The position numbers and the translations under genes are program-made. From Enhydrobacter aerosaccus (lineage in GTDB: Bacteria > Pseudomonadota > Alphaproteobacteria > Reyranellales > Reyranellaceae): a stretch of DNA of 64,000 nucleotides. The stretch spans positions 1 through 64,000 of the forward strand of contig NZ_FUWJ01000012.1 in NCBI RefSeq assembly GCF_900167455.1, in the 5' to 3' direction. The notes below the pieces were generated by a model. It saw nothing but the letters and a program-made list of their open reading frames with translations. It did not search any database and had not been told where the DNA came from. Positions 24,396 through 32,907 of the stretch are shown here, one piece after another (the first letter of the stretch is position 1; each line of letters begins with the position of its first letter).

Positions 24396-25799
24396 ATGGC
24401 CGATCCGCGGACCATGTTCGAGAAGATCTGGCAGCGCCACGTCGTCGTCGATCGCGACGACGGCTATACGCTCCTCTATATCGACCGGCACCTGATGCAC
24501 GACGGCTCTGCGCCGGCCTTCGCGCGCCTGCAGGCGCGCGGCATGAAGGTCCGTCGGCCCGATCGCAGTTTTGCGACGCCCGATCACTACATCCTCACCA
24601 GCAGCAGCCGCCCGCAGGACATTGCCGATCCGCAGCAGCGCCATCTGGTGGAAGTGATCAAGGAGAACTGCGACGCCGATGGCGTCACCGTATTCCCCGC
24701 CGGCGATCCGCGCCAGGGTATCATCCATGTCGTCGGCCCGGAGCAGGGCCTGACACAGCCCGGTCTGTTGATCGTGTGCGGCGACTCCCATACCTCGACG
24801 CATGGCGCCCTGGGTGCTCTTGCCTTCGGCATCGGTTCCTCGGAAGTGACGCATGTGATGGCGACGCAATGCCTCTGGCAGCGCAAACCCAAGGCCATGC
24901 GCATCAACGTCGATGGAACGCTGGGCGAAGGCATCACCGGCAAGGACATCATCCTCGCCATCATCGCCAGGATCGGCGCCGCCGGTGCGGTCGGTCACGT
25001 GATGGAATATGCCGGCAGCGCCATCCGCGCGCTCTCCATGGAAGGCCGCCTCACCCTCTGCAACATGTCGATCGAAGCCGGCGGGCGCGCCGGCATGGTC
25101 GCCCCCGACGACACCACCTTCACCTATCTCCAGGGCAAGCCCTTCGCGCCCAAGGGCGAAAACTGGGACAAGGCCATGGCCTTGTGGAAGAGCCTGCCGA
25201 CCGACGAGGGGGCGACCTTCGATCGCGAGGTGACCCTGAACGCAGCCGAGATCGCTCCCATGGTCACCTGGGGCACCAGTCCCGAGGATGCGTTGTCCGT
25301 GACGGCGCGCGTGCCGGATCCCGCCTCCGCACCGGATCAGACAAAGCAGGAAAGCATGCGCCGCGCATTGGACTACATGGACCTGAAGCCGGGCACGCCG
25401 ATGGAGCAAGTCGCGGTCGACCGCGTGTTCATCGGTTCGTGCACCAACAGCCGCATCGAGGATCTGCGTCTCGCGGCCAAGGTCGCGAAAGGGCGCAAGG
25501 CTCAGGTGCCGGCCTGGGTCGTTGCCGGGTCCGGCCTGATCAAGGCGCAGGCCGAGGCCGAGGGCCTCGACAAGATCTTTCGCGACGCCGGCTTCGAATG
25601 GCGTGAGCCTGGCTGCTCCATGTGCATCGGCGTCAATGGCGATACCGGCCTTCCGGGCCAACGCATCGCCTCAACCTCCAATCGCAACTTCGTCGGTCGC
25701 CAGGGCCAGGGGGTGCGCACGCATCTCGTCAGCCCGGCCATGGCGGCAGCAGCCGCCGTAACGGGCCGCTTCACCGACGTGCGCAAGATGCTGGGTTGA
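24396..25799 (+). CDS. leuC: 3-isopropylmalate dehydratase large subunit homologue (LeuC-like, divergent)
   Basis: The 467-residue protein aligns with LeuC over its full length. Iron-sulphur ligands are present: VFIGSCTNSRIEDLR and the PGCSMCIGVN pair. Other LeuC segments such as LLIVCGDSHTSTHGALGALAFG and LVSPAMAAAAAVTG are unchanged. Two segments that are nearly invariant in leucine-pathway enzymes differ: RHLVHEVTSPQAF is RHLMHDGSAPAFARL here, and the TMDHNVPT region reads TPDHYILTSSSR. This suggests a paralogue with another 2- or 3-hydroxyacid substrate, or at least an altered pocket. GAAAGGGTGG precedes the ATG at 24396. leuD follows after 10 bp; leuB and leuA are not in the window. Confidence 0.85.
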   Translation: MADPRTMFEKIWQRHVVVDRDDGYTLLYIDRHLMHDGSAPAFARLQARGMKVRRPDRSFATPDHYILTSSSRPQDIADPQQRHLVEVIKENCDADGVTVFPAGDPRQGIIHVVGPEQGLTQPGLLIVCGDSHTSTHGALGALAFGIGSSEVTHVMATQCLWQRKPKAMRINVDGTLGEGITGKDIILAIIARIGAAGAVGHVMEYAGSAIRALSMEGRLTLCNMSIEAGGRAGMVAPDDTTFTYLQGKPFAPKGENWDKAMALWKSLPTDEGATFDREVTLNAAEIAPMVTWGTSPEDALSVTARVPDPASAPDQTKQESMRRALDYMDLKPGTPMEQVAVDRVFIGSCTNSRIEDLRLAAKVAKGRKAQVPAWVVAGSGLIKAQAEAEGLDKIFRDAGFEWREPGCSMCIGVNGDTGLPGQRIASTSNRNFVGRQGQGVRTHLVSPAMAAAAAVTGRFTDVRKMLG

Positions 25800-25809
25800 G
25801 GAGATCGCC

Positions 25810-26412
25810 ATGGACCCGTTCACCACGCTTTCCGCCATCGCGGTGCCGATCGACCAGGCCAATGTCGATACCGACCAGATCATTCCGGCGCGCTATCTCG
25901 GCAAGCCGCGCGAACAGCAGGTCGAGGGCTTCTTCCACGACATGCGGCTCGACCCGAACGGCCGGCCGCGCGAGGGCGTGACGCTCAACAACCCTGCCTA
26001 CAAGGGCGCGCAGATCATCGTCGGCAACCAGAACTTCGCCTGCGGCTCGTCGCGCGAGAATGCGGTGACGGTGATGGTCGACCACGGCTACCGCGCCTTC
26101 ATCGCCCCGAGCTTCGGCGACATCTTCTTCAACAACTGCTTCCAGAACGGTTGCCTGCCGATCCGGCTCCCGGCCGAGCGTGTCGCTCGCCTGCGCGTGA
26201 TCCTGCACGAGCTGCCGGGTGCAAAGATCTCGATCGATCTTGCCGGCCAGACGGTCAAGGGGCCCGACGGCCAGACCGATTCGTTCGAGATCGATTCCTT
26301 CCGCAAGGAGATGCTGCTGAAGGGGACCGATTCGATCACCTTCACACTCGGCTACGAAAAGGACATCGCCCGCTTCGAGACGGCGCAGCGTCAGGACGTG
26401 CCCTGGCTCTGA
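25810..26412 (+). CDS. leuD: 3-isopropylmalate dehydratase small subunit (LeuD)
   Basis: The 200-residue swivelling-domain subunit has the family features ANVDTDQIIPARYL near residue 20 and NFACGSSRENAV near residue 77, followed by APSFGDIFFNNCFQNG. The usual GCGSSREHA is ACGSSRENA, again a mild deviation. A GAGGAGATCGCC ribosome site precedes the ATG. It forms the heterodimer with the LeuC-like protein encoded just upstream. The substrate loop near residues 30-50 (LGKPREQQVEGFFHDMR) controls specificity in this family and does not read like the E. coli sequence. Confidence 0.9.
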   Translation: MDPFTTLSAIAVPIDQANVDTDQIIPARYLGKPREQQVEGFFHDMRLDPNGRPREGVTLNNPAYKGAQIIVGNQNFACGSSRENAVTVMVDHGYRAFIAPSFGDIFFNNCFQNGCLPIRLPAERVARLRVILHELPGAKISIDLAGQTVKGPDGQTDSFEIDSFRKEMLLKGTDSITFTLGYEKDIARFETAQRQDVPWL

Positions 26413-26480
26413 GTCGCGCCGGCAGGTCGATACCCGGACGCTGACGGCAACTTTTCCCTGTCACGTCCGTTACGAGGCGG

Positions 26481-27761
26481 TTGACTGCTACTGCTGCCTC
26501 CGTGGCGCGCAGCAAGCCGGGTGTCTGGCCGCTGCAGGCGCTCAACTTCTTCATGGCCGACATGCAGGCCGGGATCGGGCCGTTCCTGGGAGTCTTCCTG
26601 CTGGGCCACGGTTGGCTGAGCGGTCCCATCGGCACCGTCATGACCGCCGGCTCGATTGCCGGCATGCTGATTGCCGCCCCCGCCGGCGCCCTCGTCGACG
26701 CCACCCGTTACAAGCGCGCGATGGTCGTCGCCACGGGAACCTGCACCGTCCTGGCCTCAGGCCTCGTGCTGTTGTCGCAGAATTTCTGGCTCGTGACAGT
26801 GTCGCAGGTGGCGACGGCCATCGCGGGGGGCGCCATCGGTCCCGCCGTGAACGGCATCACCCTTGGGATCGTGCGGCAAGCCGGCTTCAACTGGCAGAAC
26901 GGCAAGAACCAGGCGTTCAACCATGCCGGCAACATGGTGGGAGCAGCGCTGTCCGGCTTTCTCGGTTGGCGCTTTGGCCTGCCCGCCGTGTTCTGGCTGG
27001 CGGCGCTGTTCGCCGTACTTTCGATCGTCTCGGTCCTGATGATCCCAGCCGACGCCATCAACCGGCGCGCCGCCCGCGGCCTGGCCGAAGAGGGAGCCGA
27101 CGACGAAGGCCTGTTGGGATTGGGTGTCCTTCACCGCTGCAAGCCGCTGCTGATCCTCGCCATCGCCCTGGCAATGTTTCATCTCGGCAATGCAGCCATG
27201 ATGCCGCTATACGGATTGGCAGTGGTCTCGGCCGGCCGGGGCGAACCTGCCAGCTTCGTTGCCAAGACCATCGTGGTCGGCCAGGGCGTGATGATCCTGG
27301 GATCGCTGACGGCAACGATCTTGGCCGAACGCAAGGGCTTCTGGGTGGTGATGCTGATTTCGTTCGCAACGCTTCCGATCCGCGGGGTCGTTGCCGCGCA
27401 TGTGATCGCGGATTGGGGTGTCTATCCGGTCCAGATCCTGGATGGCATCGGCTCCGGTTTGCAGACTGCGGCGGTACCGGTCCTGGTGGCGCAGATGCTG
27501 CATGGCAGTGGCCGTGTGAATGTCGGACAGGGCGCGGTGATGACGGTGCAGGGTATAGGCGGCGCATTCAGCCCTGCGATCGGCGGCTGGCTGGCACAGA
27601 CCATCGGCTACTATCCCACCTTCATGATCCTCGGCGCTTTCGCGCTCGGATCGATCGGCCTGTGGGTCGCGTTCGCCGGCCTGCTTCGACCGGAATGCGA
27701 GAGGCCTCTGGGCCATCGGTCGTCACCGCACGCCCACGTCACAGCGCGTCGCACGGCCTGA
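26481..27761 (+). CDS. MFS transporter
   Basis: The 426-residue protein has about 12 hydrophobic helices. Its N-terminal half contains LNFFMADMQAGIGPFLGVFL and GALVDATRYKRAMVV, the equivalent of MFS motif A. Only a TTG at 26481, with GAGGCGG just upstream, gives a start near the beginning of homology. It lies 68 bp after leuD on the same strand and 3 bp before the ArsB-like gene, so one transcript is possible. The substrate is unknown. Confidence 0.85.
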   Translation: MTATAASVARSKPGVWPLQALNFFMADMQAGIGPFLGVFLLGHGWLSGPIGTVMTAGSIAGMLIAAPAGALVDATRYKRAMVVATGTCTVLASGLVLLSQNFWLVTVSQVATAIAGGAIGPAVNGITLGIVRQAGFNWQNGKNQAFNHAGNMVGAALSGFLGWRFGLPAVFWLAALFAVLSIVSVLMIPADAINRRAARGLAEEGADDEGLLGLGVLHRCKPLLILAIALAMFHLGNAAMMPLYGLAVVSAGRGEPASFVAKTIVVGQGVMILGSLTATILAERKGFWVVMLISFATLPIRGVVAAHVIADWGVYPVQILDGIGSGLQTAAVPVLVAQMLHGSGRVNVGQGAVMTVQGIGGAFSPAIGGWLAQTIGYYPTFMILGAFALGSIGLWVAFAGLLRPECERPLGHRSSPHAHVTARRTA

Positions 27762-27764
27762 GCG

Positions 27765-29024
27765 ATGTCCGTCGACATGGCCATCTGGGCGATCGCTGCG
27801 ATCGCCACCGCCGGAGTCATCGTGCGGCCGTTCGGAGCGCCGGAGGCGATCTGGGCCGTGCTCGGTGCCGGCCTGCTCGTTCTGGCCGGCCTGATCTCTC
27901 CCGGCGATGCCCTGGTGGGAATCGGCAAGGGCACGGACGTCTATCTGTTCCTGATCGGCATGATGCTGCTGGCGGAGACGGCGCGCGCCGAAGGCCTGTT
28001 CGACTGGATGGCCGCACATGCCACGCGCCGCGCCCGCGGCTCGGCGTCCCGCATGTTCACCCTTGTCTACGCGGTCGGCACCCTCGTCACCATCTTCCTG
28101 TCCAACGACGCGACCGCCGTGGTGCTGACCCCAGCTGTGGCCGCCGCCGCCCGGACCGCCCGCGTCAAGCATCCCCTGCCCTATCTTCTGATCTGCGCTT
28201 TCATCGCCAATGCCGCCTCATTCGTGCTGCCGATCTCGAACCCGGCCAATCTCGTCCTCTATGGCAGCCATGCACCCGCCCTGCTCGACTGGCTGCCGCG
28301 CTATCTTCCGGCATCGGTGGTCTCGATCGTCGTGACCTACGGCATATTGCGCTGGACGCAGCGCAAGGCGTTGGCGCAGCCGATCGCCGCGGACGTGCCC
28401 GTCCCTCGTCTCTCCCGTACCGGCATGGCGGCCGCCGCCGGCATCGTGGTCACCGGCATCGTCCTGCTGGCGGCCTCGGCGTTGGACAGTCAGCTTGGGT
28501 TGCCGACCGCGATTGCCGGCGTGGCGACGACGGCCCTCGTCCTGCTGTCGGCGCGCAAGGCGCCGTGGCAGACCCTCAAGGATATCTCCTGGAGCGTGCT
28601 GCCTCTGGTCGCGGGACTGTTCGTCCTTGTCGAAGCGCTCGCCCGGACCGGCCTGATCGGGCTGCTGGGAGAGGCCCTTCATCATGCCGCGGCACAGTCC
28701 GTGGCATCGACCAGCTGGGCGGTGGGCGTGCTGGTCGCGATCGCCAGCAACCTGATGAACAATCTGCCGGTCGGCCTGATCGCCGGCAGCGTCGTATCGA
28801 GCGCCGGTCTCTCGGATCAGGTGACGCAGGCTGCGCTTATCGGCGTCGATCTCGGCCCCAACCTGTCGGTCACGGGATCGCTGGCCACGATCCTGTGGCT
28901 TACGGCGCTGCGACGCGAGGCGCATCACGTCAGCGCCTTCACCTTCCTCAAGCTGGGCCTGCTGGTCATGCCGCCGGCGTTGCTGCTCGCTCTCGCCGTC
29001 GCCTTGTTGCCGTGCTGGACGTGA
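27765..29024 (+). CDS. ArsB/NhaD/SLC13-type ion transporter
   Basis: The 419-residue protein has 10-12 helices and strong resemblance to the ArsB/Citrate-MHS superfamily: VYLFLIGMMLLAETARAEGL, TIFLSNDATAVVLTPAV (the re-entrant loop with the conserved Ser-Asn-Asp-Ala) and ASFVLPISNPANLVLYG, mirrored in the second half by ASNLMNNLPVGLIAG. ArsB exports arsenite by proton exchange; no arsR, arsC or arsA is nearby, so another anion is possible. It follows the MFS gene by 3 bp and converges on the MFS gene at 29029 with only 4 bp between the stops. Confidence 0.85.
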   Translation: MSVDMAIWAIAAIATAGVIVRPFGAPEAIWAVLGAGLLVLAGLISPGDALVGIGKGTDVYLFLIGMMLLAETARAEGLFDWMAAHATRRARGSASRMFTLVYAVGTLVTIFLSNDATAVVLTPAVAAAARTARVKHPLPYLLICAFIANAASFVLPISNPANLVLYGSHAPALLDWLPRYLPASVVSIVVTYGILRWTQRKALAQPIAADVPVPRLSRTGMAAAAGIVVTGIVLLAASALDSQLGLPTAIAGVATTALVLLSARKAPWQTLKDISWSVLPLVAGLFVLVEALARTGLIGLLGEALHHAAAQSVASTSWAVGVLVAIASNLMNNLPVGLIAGSVVSSAGLSDQVTQAALIGVDLGPNLSVTGSLATILWLTALRREAHHVSAFTFLKLGLLVMPPALLLALAVALLPCWT

Positions 29025-29028
29025 CCGC

Positions 29029-30378
29029 CTACTGATGCTTCACACGCAGCAGGCTGAGCAGCGCGGCCACGGCAGCGATTGCCGTCGCCAGCCCGATCGC
29101 CAGCGGGATGCTGTTGGCGGGATAGAGCCCGAACAGCAACGCGACGACCGCCGCGCCTATGGTCTGGCCGATCAGGCGTGCCGTCGCCAGCATGCCGCTC
29201 GCACCGCCGGAGCGCTCGCGCGGCGCCGAGGAGAGCAGCGTACGATTATTCGGTGATTGGAAAAGGCCGAAGCCCAGGCCGCAGATCGCCATGCGCCAGG
29301 CAATGTCGAAATCAGAGGGATGCGCCGACAAGGTCGCCAGCAATCCAAGCCCGATCGCCATCGCTCCCAGGCCGATGCCGCCCAGCATGCCGGATGGATA
29401 GCGATCCGCGAGTCGTCCGGCCAAGGGAGCGATGACCGCCGTCATCAGAGGCCATGGCGTCATCAGCAGGCCGGTCGTCACCTCGCTGCGGCCGAGCGCG
29501 TTCTGCAGGTAGAAGGGCATCGACACATAGGCGAGCATCTGCGCACCGAAGGAGCAGATCGAGGTCAGGATCGAAAGGCGGAAGACCGGGATGCGCAGCA
29601 GATCGACGGGCAGCAGCGGTGACGGCAGCGAGAGCTGGCGGCGCACCAGAGCCACGCCGATGAGTGCCGCGAGGACCAGCTGAATGATCTCGAGGCCGCC
29701 GCTCTCGCCCTGCCCCAGCCCGTCGATGCCGGTGATCAGCAGCCCGAACGTGAGAGCGTTCAGGAGCGCGCTCAGCATGTCGAAGCGCTGACCGCTCAAA
29801 GGATTGACCGGAAGCGAGCGGGCGGCGATGGCGAAGGCCGCCAATCCGATCGGCACATTGACAGCGAACAGCCACGGCCATGACGCGACCGACAGGATAC
29901 CGGCCGCCACCGTCGGCCCAACCGCCGACGAGACTCCGACCAGGAGGGCATTGAGACCGATGCCGCGGCCGAGCTGATGGCGCGGGTAGATGTAGCGCAC
30001 CAGCGCGCCGTTGACGCTCATGATGCCGGCGGCCCCGAATCCCTGCACGACGCGCGCGAGCGTCAGCGTGGTGAGCGAGCTCGACAGGGCGCAGGCCAAC
30101 GAGCCGATGGTGAAGACCGCCAGCCCGACCTGATAGACGCGGCGATAGCCATAGTGCTCGCCGAGCGACGCCATCGGCAGCAGCGAGATGGTGATGACGA
30201 GCTGATAGGCGTTCACCACCCAGATCGAACTGGCCGGACTCGCCTGCACATCGGCGGCGATGGTCGGTAGGGCCACATTGGCAATGGCGCCATCCAGCAC
30301 CGCCATGATGAGGGCGAGTGCCACGGTGAGCATCGCCCAGTAGCGTTGCGGAACCGGCAGACCGTCTGGTGCCTCCAT
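29029..30378 (-). CDS. DHA2-type MFS transporter (EmrB/QacA subfamily)
   Basis: A 449-residue MFS protein starting with LALIMAVLDGAIANVALPTI, the DHA2 helix-1 motif in which LDGAIANVALP replaces LDxTIVNVALP. SVNGALVRYIYPRHQLGRGI, equivalent to the central motif, and GVSSAVGPTVAAGILSVASWPWLF, equivalent to motif C, follow. The length allows 14 helices. No membrane fusion partner is adjacent, so it probably works alone as a drug or metabolite exporter. Start at ATG 30378 with GGAGAGGTATGG context. Confidence 0.9.
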   Translation of the reverse strand: MEAPDGLPVPQRYWAMLTVALALIMAVLDGAIANVALPTIAADVQASPASSIWVVNAYQLVITISLLPMASLGEHYGYRRVYQVGLAVFTIGSLACALSSSLTTLTLARVVQGFGAAGIMSVNGALVRYIYPRHQLGRGIGLNALLVGVSSAVGPTVAAGILSVASWPWLFAVNVPIGLAAFAIAARSLPVNPLSGQRFDMLSALLNALTFGLLITGIDGLGQGESGGLEIIQLVLAALIGVALVRRQLSLPSPLLPVDLLRIPVFRLSILTSICSFGAQMLAYVSMPFYLQNALGRSEVTTGLLMTPWPLMTAVIAPLAGRLADRYPSGMLGGIGLGAMAIGLGLLATLSAHPSDFDIAWRMAICGLGFGLFQSPNNRTLLSSAPRERSGGASGMLATARLIGQTIGAAVVALLFGLYPANSIPLAIGLATAIAAVAALLSLLRVKHQ

Positions 30379-30538
30379 ACCTCTCCACTCCAGCTCTTGC
30401 GTCGCCCCTCGGGCACAACGACCGACAGCGGCCGACGGGTTCTACTGTCGGGAAAGAGTCAAGGTAAGCGCTGGTCGGTCGTCGAAGGGCCAGGCCTGGT
30501 CACGCTCAAGTGATCGGCAGGAGTGTCGCGTCCTCCTT
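30379..30538. other. 160-bp intergenic region
   Basis: No gene or clear signal is visible. It separates two minus-strand genes and contains the promoter of the MFS gene if any. Confidence 0.4.
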
Positions 30539-31015
30539 CTACTTCTTGATGTCGGCCTGCACCAATACGCTGTGCTTGCCGGCCAGCAACTCCTGCAGCG
30601 CCTGCAGGGCTGCCACGCCGCAGGCGGTGTCCTGCTCGCCATTGCCGCCGCTCAGGCCGACGCCGCCGATCACCTCGCCGTCGACCACGATGGGGAAACC
30701 GCCAACGAAGACGGCGAACTTGCCCTCGAAGCTCCACTGGATGCCGAAGGCCTCGTTGCCCGGCAGGGCCGGGCCGTTGGGCGGCTGGTTGAACAGATGC
30801 GTCGAGCGCTTGTGCCCAGCGGCCGTGAAGGCCTTGTTCCAGGCGATCTGCGGCCCGGTCACGCGCGCGCCGTCCATCCGTTCGAGCGCCAGCGGATAGC
30901 CGCCCTCGTCGGTGATGCACACCGTTTCGAGCACGCCGATTTCCTTGGCCTTGCCGATGGCCGCCGCGATCATGCGGCGGGCTTCCTCGAGTTCGAGCTT
31001 GAGGGAGGTCTTCAT
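30539..31015 (-). CDS. GlcG/HbpS family (DUF336) protein
   Basis: The 158-residue protein is a single HbpS/GlcG-like domain: LELEEARRMIAAAIGKAKEI at the N-terminus, DEGGYPLALERMDGARVTG, FVGGFPIVVDGEVIGGVGLSGG and a C-terminal helix. HbpS of Streptomyces binds haem outside the cell; here no signal peptide is present, so the protein is cytoplasmic. GlcG-like genes frequently accompany catabolic clusters with unknown roles. It is the second gene, 30 bp after the permease, of the transcript divergent from the diiron protein operon. AAGGAGAAGG lies upstream of its ATG. Confidence 0.85.
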   Translation of the reverse strand: MKTSLKLELEEARRMIAAAIGKAKEIGVLETVCITDEGGYPLALERMDGARVTGPQIAWNKAFTAAGHKRSTHLFNQPPNGPALPGNEAFGIQWSFEGKFAVFVGGFPIVVDGEVIGGVGLSGGNGEQDTACGVAALQALQELLAGKHSVLVQADIKK

Positions 31016-31045
31016 CTTCTTCCTTCTCCTTTTACAGTCGCGTCG

Positions 31046-32584
31046 TCAGCCCCAGAACACCACGGCGAACAGCGTCGAGGCGACGAGGCCGGTTAACACC
31101 GGCACCAGCAGAGCGCGCACCGTCTCCAGCACCGGCACACGGGCGAAGCCGGCTACGGCGATCAGCGACGACCACGCGATCAGCGTCCCACCGCCGGTCC
31201 ACACCGCGCCCATCTGCCCGATGGCGCAAAGGGTCGTGACATCGATGCCGACTGCTGGTCCCAGCGCGCCCGACAGCGAGCCCGTCAGCGGCAGCCCGGC
31301 GAAGCCGGAGCCATCGATGCCGGTGATCATGCCGACGATGAGGACGCCGAAAGCCACCAGCGTGTGATTGTGGGGGATCCAGGATTCGGCCGCACTCACC
31401 AGGTCGAACAGCAGCGACGGTGCGCTGCCGGGTGGCACATTAAGGACTGCCGCCGCCATCTCGCCGCCGGCGCCCGTAAAGAAGAAGCCGGCAATCGGCA
31501 GCACGGCGCCCATCGCCTTGAAGGCGAAGACGAAGCCGTCGGTGATGTGATCGGCACAGACGTCGAGCGCCTTGCGCGCGCCTTCTCCGGCGACGGTCGC
31601 CAGGATCATCAGCGCCGCGCCCATGCCGCCGACCAGGGCAGCGGCGTCACCGCCCTTGAGGTCGGCCACGCCCACGCCCAGCCGTGGCAGCACCATGACC
31701 GCGATCACCGCGGCGAAGCCAAGCGGCGTCACGACGGCAAAAACCTTGGACCACAGCGCCCGCCGTGGATCGATCGCCTGCGCCCCGCCGTTGCGCAGCC
31801 TGGCGTCGAGCGGCTCCTCGCCGGTGGCGCGGGCGATCTCGGCCTTGTCGAAGGTGCCGACAGTCTCCAGCCGCGCCGTCTCCCCATCGCCGGATTGGCG
31901 CTGCCACTGATCGAGCAACGCCTCGCTGCCCGGGCGGATGGACTTGCGGATCGAGATATAGGCCAGCGCCAGGGCAATGATGCCGGTGACCAGGGACAGG
32001 ACGAGCGCCCGGTCAGCGACCTGGGCCGCGCTTACCGCAGCGCCCGCCGCCTTGGCGCTGATGCCTGGCGCGACGCCGATGACATAGTCCGACGACAGCG
32101 CCATGCCCTGCCCCGCGATCGCGATGGCCAAGGCGCCGGCGAGCGGCGGCAGTCCGGCGACGATCGCGGCCGGCAGCAGCACGGCCGATACCAGCGGCAC
32201 CGCCGGCGTCGGCCAGAAGAACAGGGAGATGACATAGGTGATCGCCGCCAGGATGAAGAACGCCGTGTGACCGTTGGTCATCACGGCACGGAAGGGCTGC
32301 ACCATCAGCACGTCGGACCGCAGGGCCTTCAACGCGTTCAGCAGCGAGGTGATCAGTGCGATCACCAGGAAGATGTTGAACAGCTCCTTGGCGGCAACGA
32401 AGCTCGCATTGAAGATACTTCCGAGGGCATTGACCGGGCTGTGCGTCCAGGCCAGCGACACCACGAAGGTGGCGACGATGGACGGCACGACGACGTTGGC
32501 GCGCAGCACCATCGTCAGCACCACGGCGATCACGCCGGCCAGATAGGCCCAGTGGGCCGCGGTAATTGCCACATGCGATGTCAT
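31046..32584 (-). CDS. Large ion-transporter-superfamily permease, substrate unknown
   Basis: The 512-residue membrane protein has about 12 helices in two homologous halves. Segments such as TYVISLFFWPTPAVPLVSAV, GQGMALSSDYVIGVAPGISAKA and GMITGIDGSGFAGLPLTGSL carry the Gly/Pro/Ser-rich discontinuous helices typical of the IT superfamily (DcuC, GntP, CitMHS relatives). I cannot name a closer family. A polar loop lies around residues 220-275. The start ATG at 32584 has GGGGGAGAC upstream. A TTGTATAC site lies 67 bp before the start, matching one upstream of the divergent diiron gene, so it is probably regulated together with that operon and imports its substrate. Confidence 0.75.
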   Translation of the reverse strand: MTSHVAITAAHWAYLAGVIAVVLTMVLRANVVVPSIVATFVVSLAWTHSPVNALGSIFNASFVAAKELFNIFLVIALITSLLNALKALRSDVLMVQPFRAVMTNGHTAFFILAAITYVISLFFWPTPAVPLVSAVLLPAAIVAGLPPLAGALAIAIAGQGMALSSDYVIGVAPGISAKAAGAAVSAAQVADRALVLSLVTGIIALALAYISIRKSIRPGSEALLDQWQRQSGDGETARLETVGTFDKAEIARATGEEPLDARLRNGGAQAIDPRRALWSKVFAVVTPLGFAAVIAVMVLPRLGVGVADLKGGDAAALVGGMGAALMILATVAGEGARKALDVCADHITDGFVFAFKAMGAVLPIAGFFFTGAGGEMAAAVLNVPPGSAPSLLFDLVSAAESWIPHNHTLVAFGVLIVGMITGIDGSGFAGLPLTGSLSGALGPAVGIDVTTLCAIGQMGAVWTGGGTLIAWSSLIAVAGFARVPVLETVRALLVPVLTGLVASTLFAVVFWG

Positions 32585-32651
32585 TGAGTGATGTCTCCCC
32601 CTGATTGGCCAGACCTGCGACGCATCCCAGCACCGCCGAGCCGACAGCGCT

Positions 32652-32661
32652 TTGTATACGA
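32652..32661. promoter_or_regulatory. Putative GntR/FCD operator 1 (TTGTATACGA)
   Basis: TTGTATAC followed by GA. Eight of ten bases match the perfect palindrome of site 2. It is 67 bp upstream of the permease start. GTATAC-centred sites are typical of several FCD-type GntR regulators. Confidence 0.55.
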
Positions 32662-32836
32662 TCCAGTTGCGCCTGCTAGCAAGAAGCGGTCCATGTCGAC
32701 GTGGACGCCAGACGGCATCGCTCCTGTGGATAGCGATGGATGTTGGTTCCAAAGGCTTTGCCGGGTCCTCCCCGCCAGAGGGCGAAGAGCGGCCGGCAAC
32801 CTTTTCACGGCGACGTGCGTTGACAGCCTTGGTGGA

Positions 32837-32846
32837 TTGTATACAA
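32837..32846. promoter_or_regulatory. Putative GntR/FCD operator 2 (TTGTATACAA)
   Basis: A perfect 10-bp palindrome TTGTATACAA, 61 bp upstream of the diiron gene start. With site 1 it makes a pair placed almost symmetrically to the two divergent genes. The GntR/FCD gene at 34792 is the obvious candidate to bind it. Confidence 0.6.
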
Positions 32847-32907
32847 ATTTGAACCTGTCTGGCGTCATTCCACCACCCACACCACCCGCAAGACTGGGAG
32901 CGCGCGC

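Larger units (their letters stand above)
32585..32907. promoter_or_regulatory. Divergent control region between permease and diiron operons
   Basis: The 323-bp region has no gene. It contains two TTGTATAC sites, one near each start codon, and a short palindromic CCATGTCGACGTGG at about 32691-32704. The arrangement points to control of both transcripts by one regulator. Confidence 0.6.

Noticed and set aside
26612..29035. An 807-codon plus-strand frame across the MFS and ArsB-like genes
   Set aside because: It is a shadow of two real genes in another frame, with Arg/His/Gly-rich composition.
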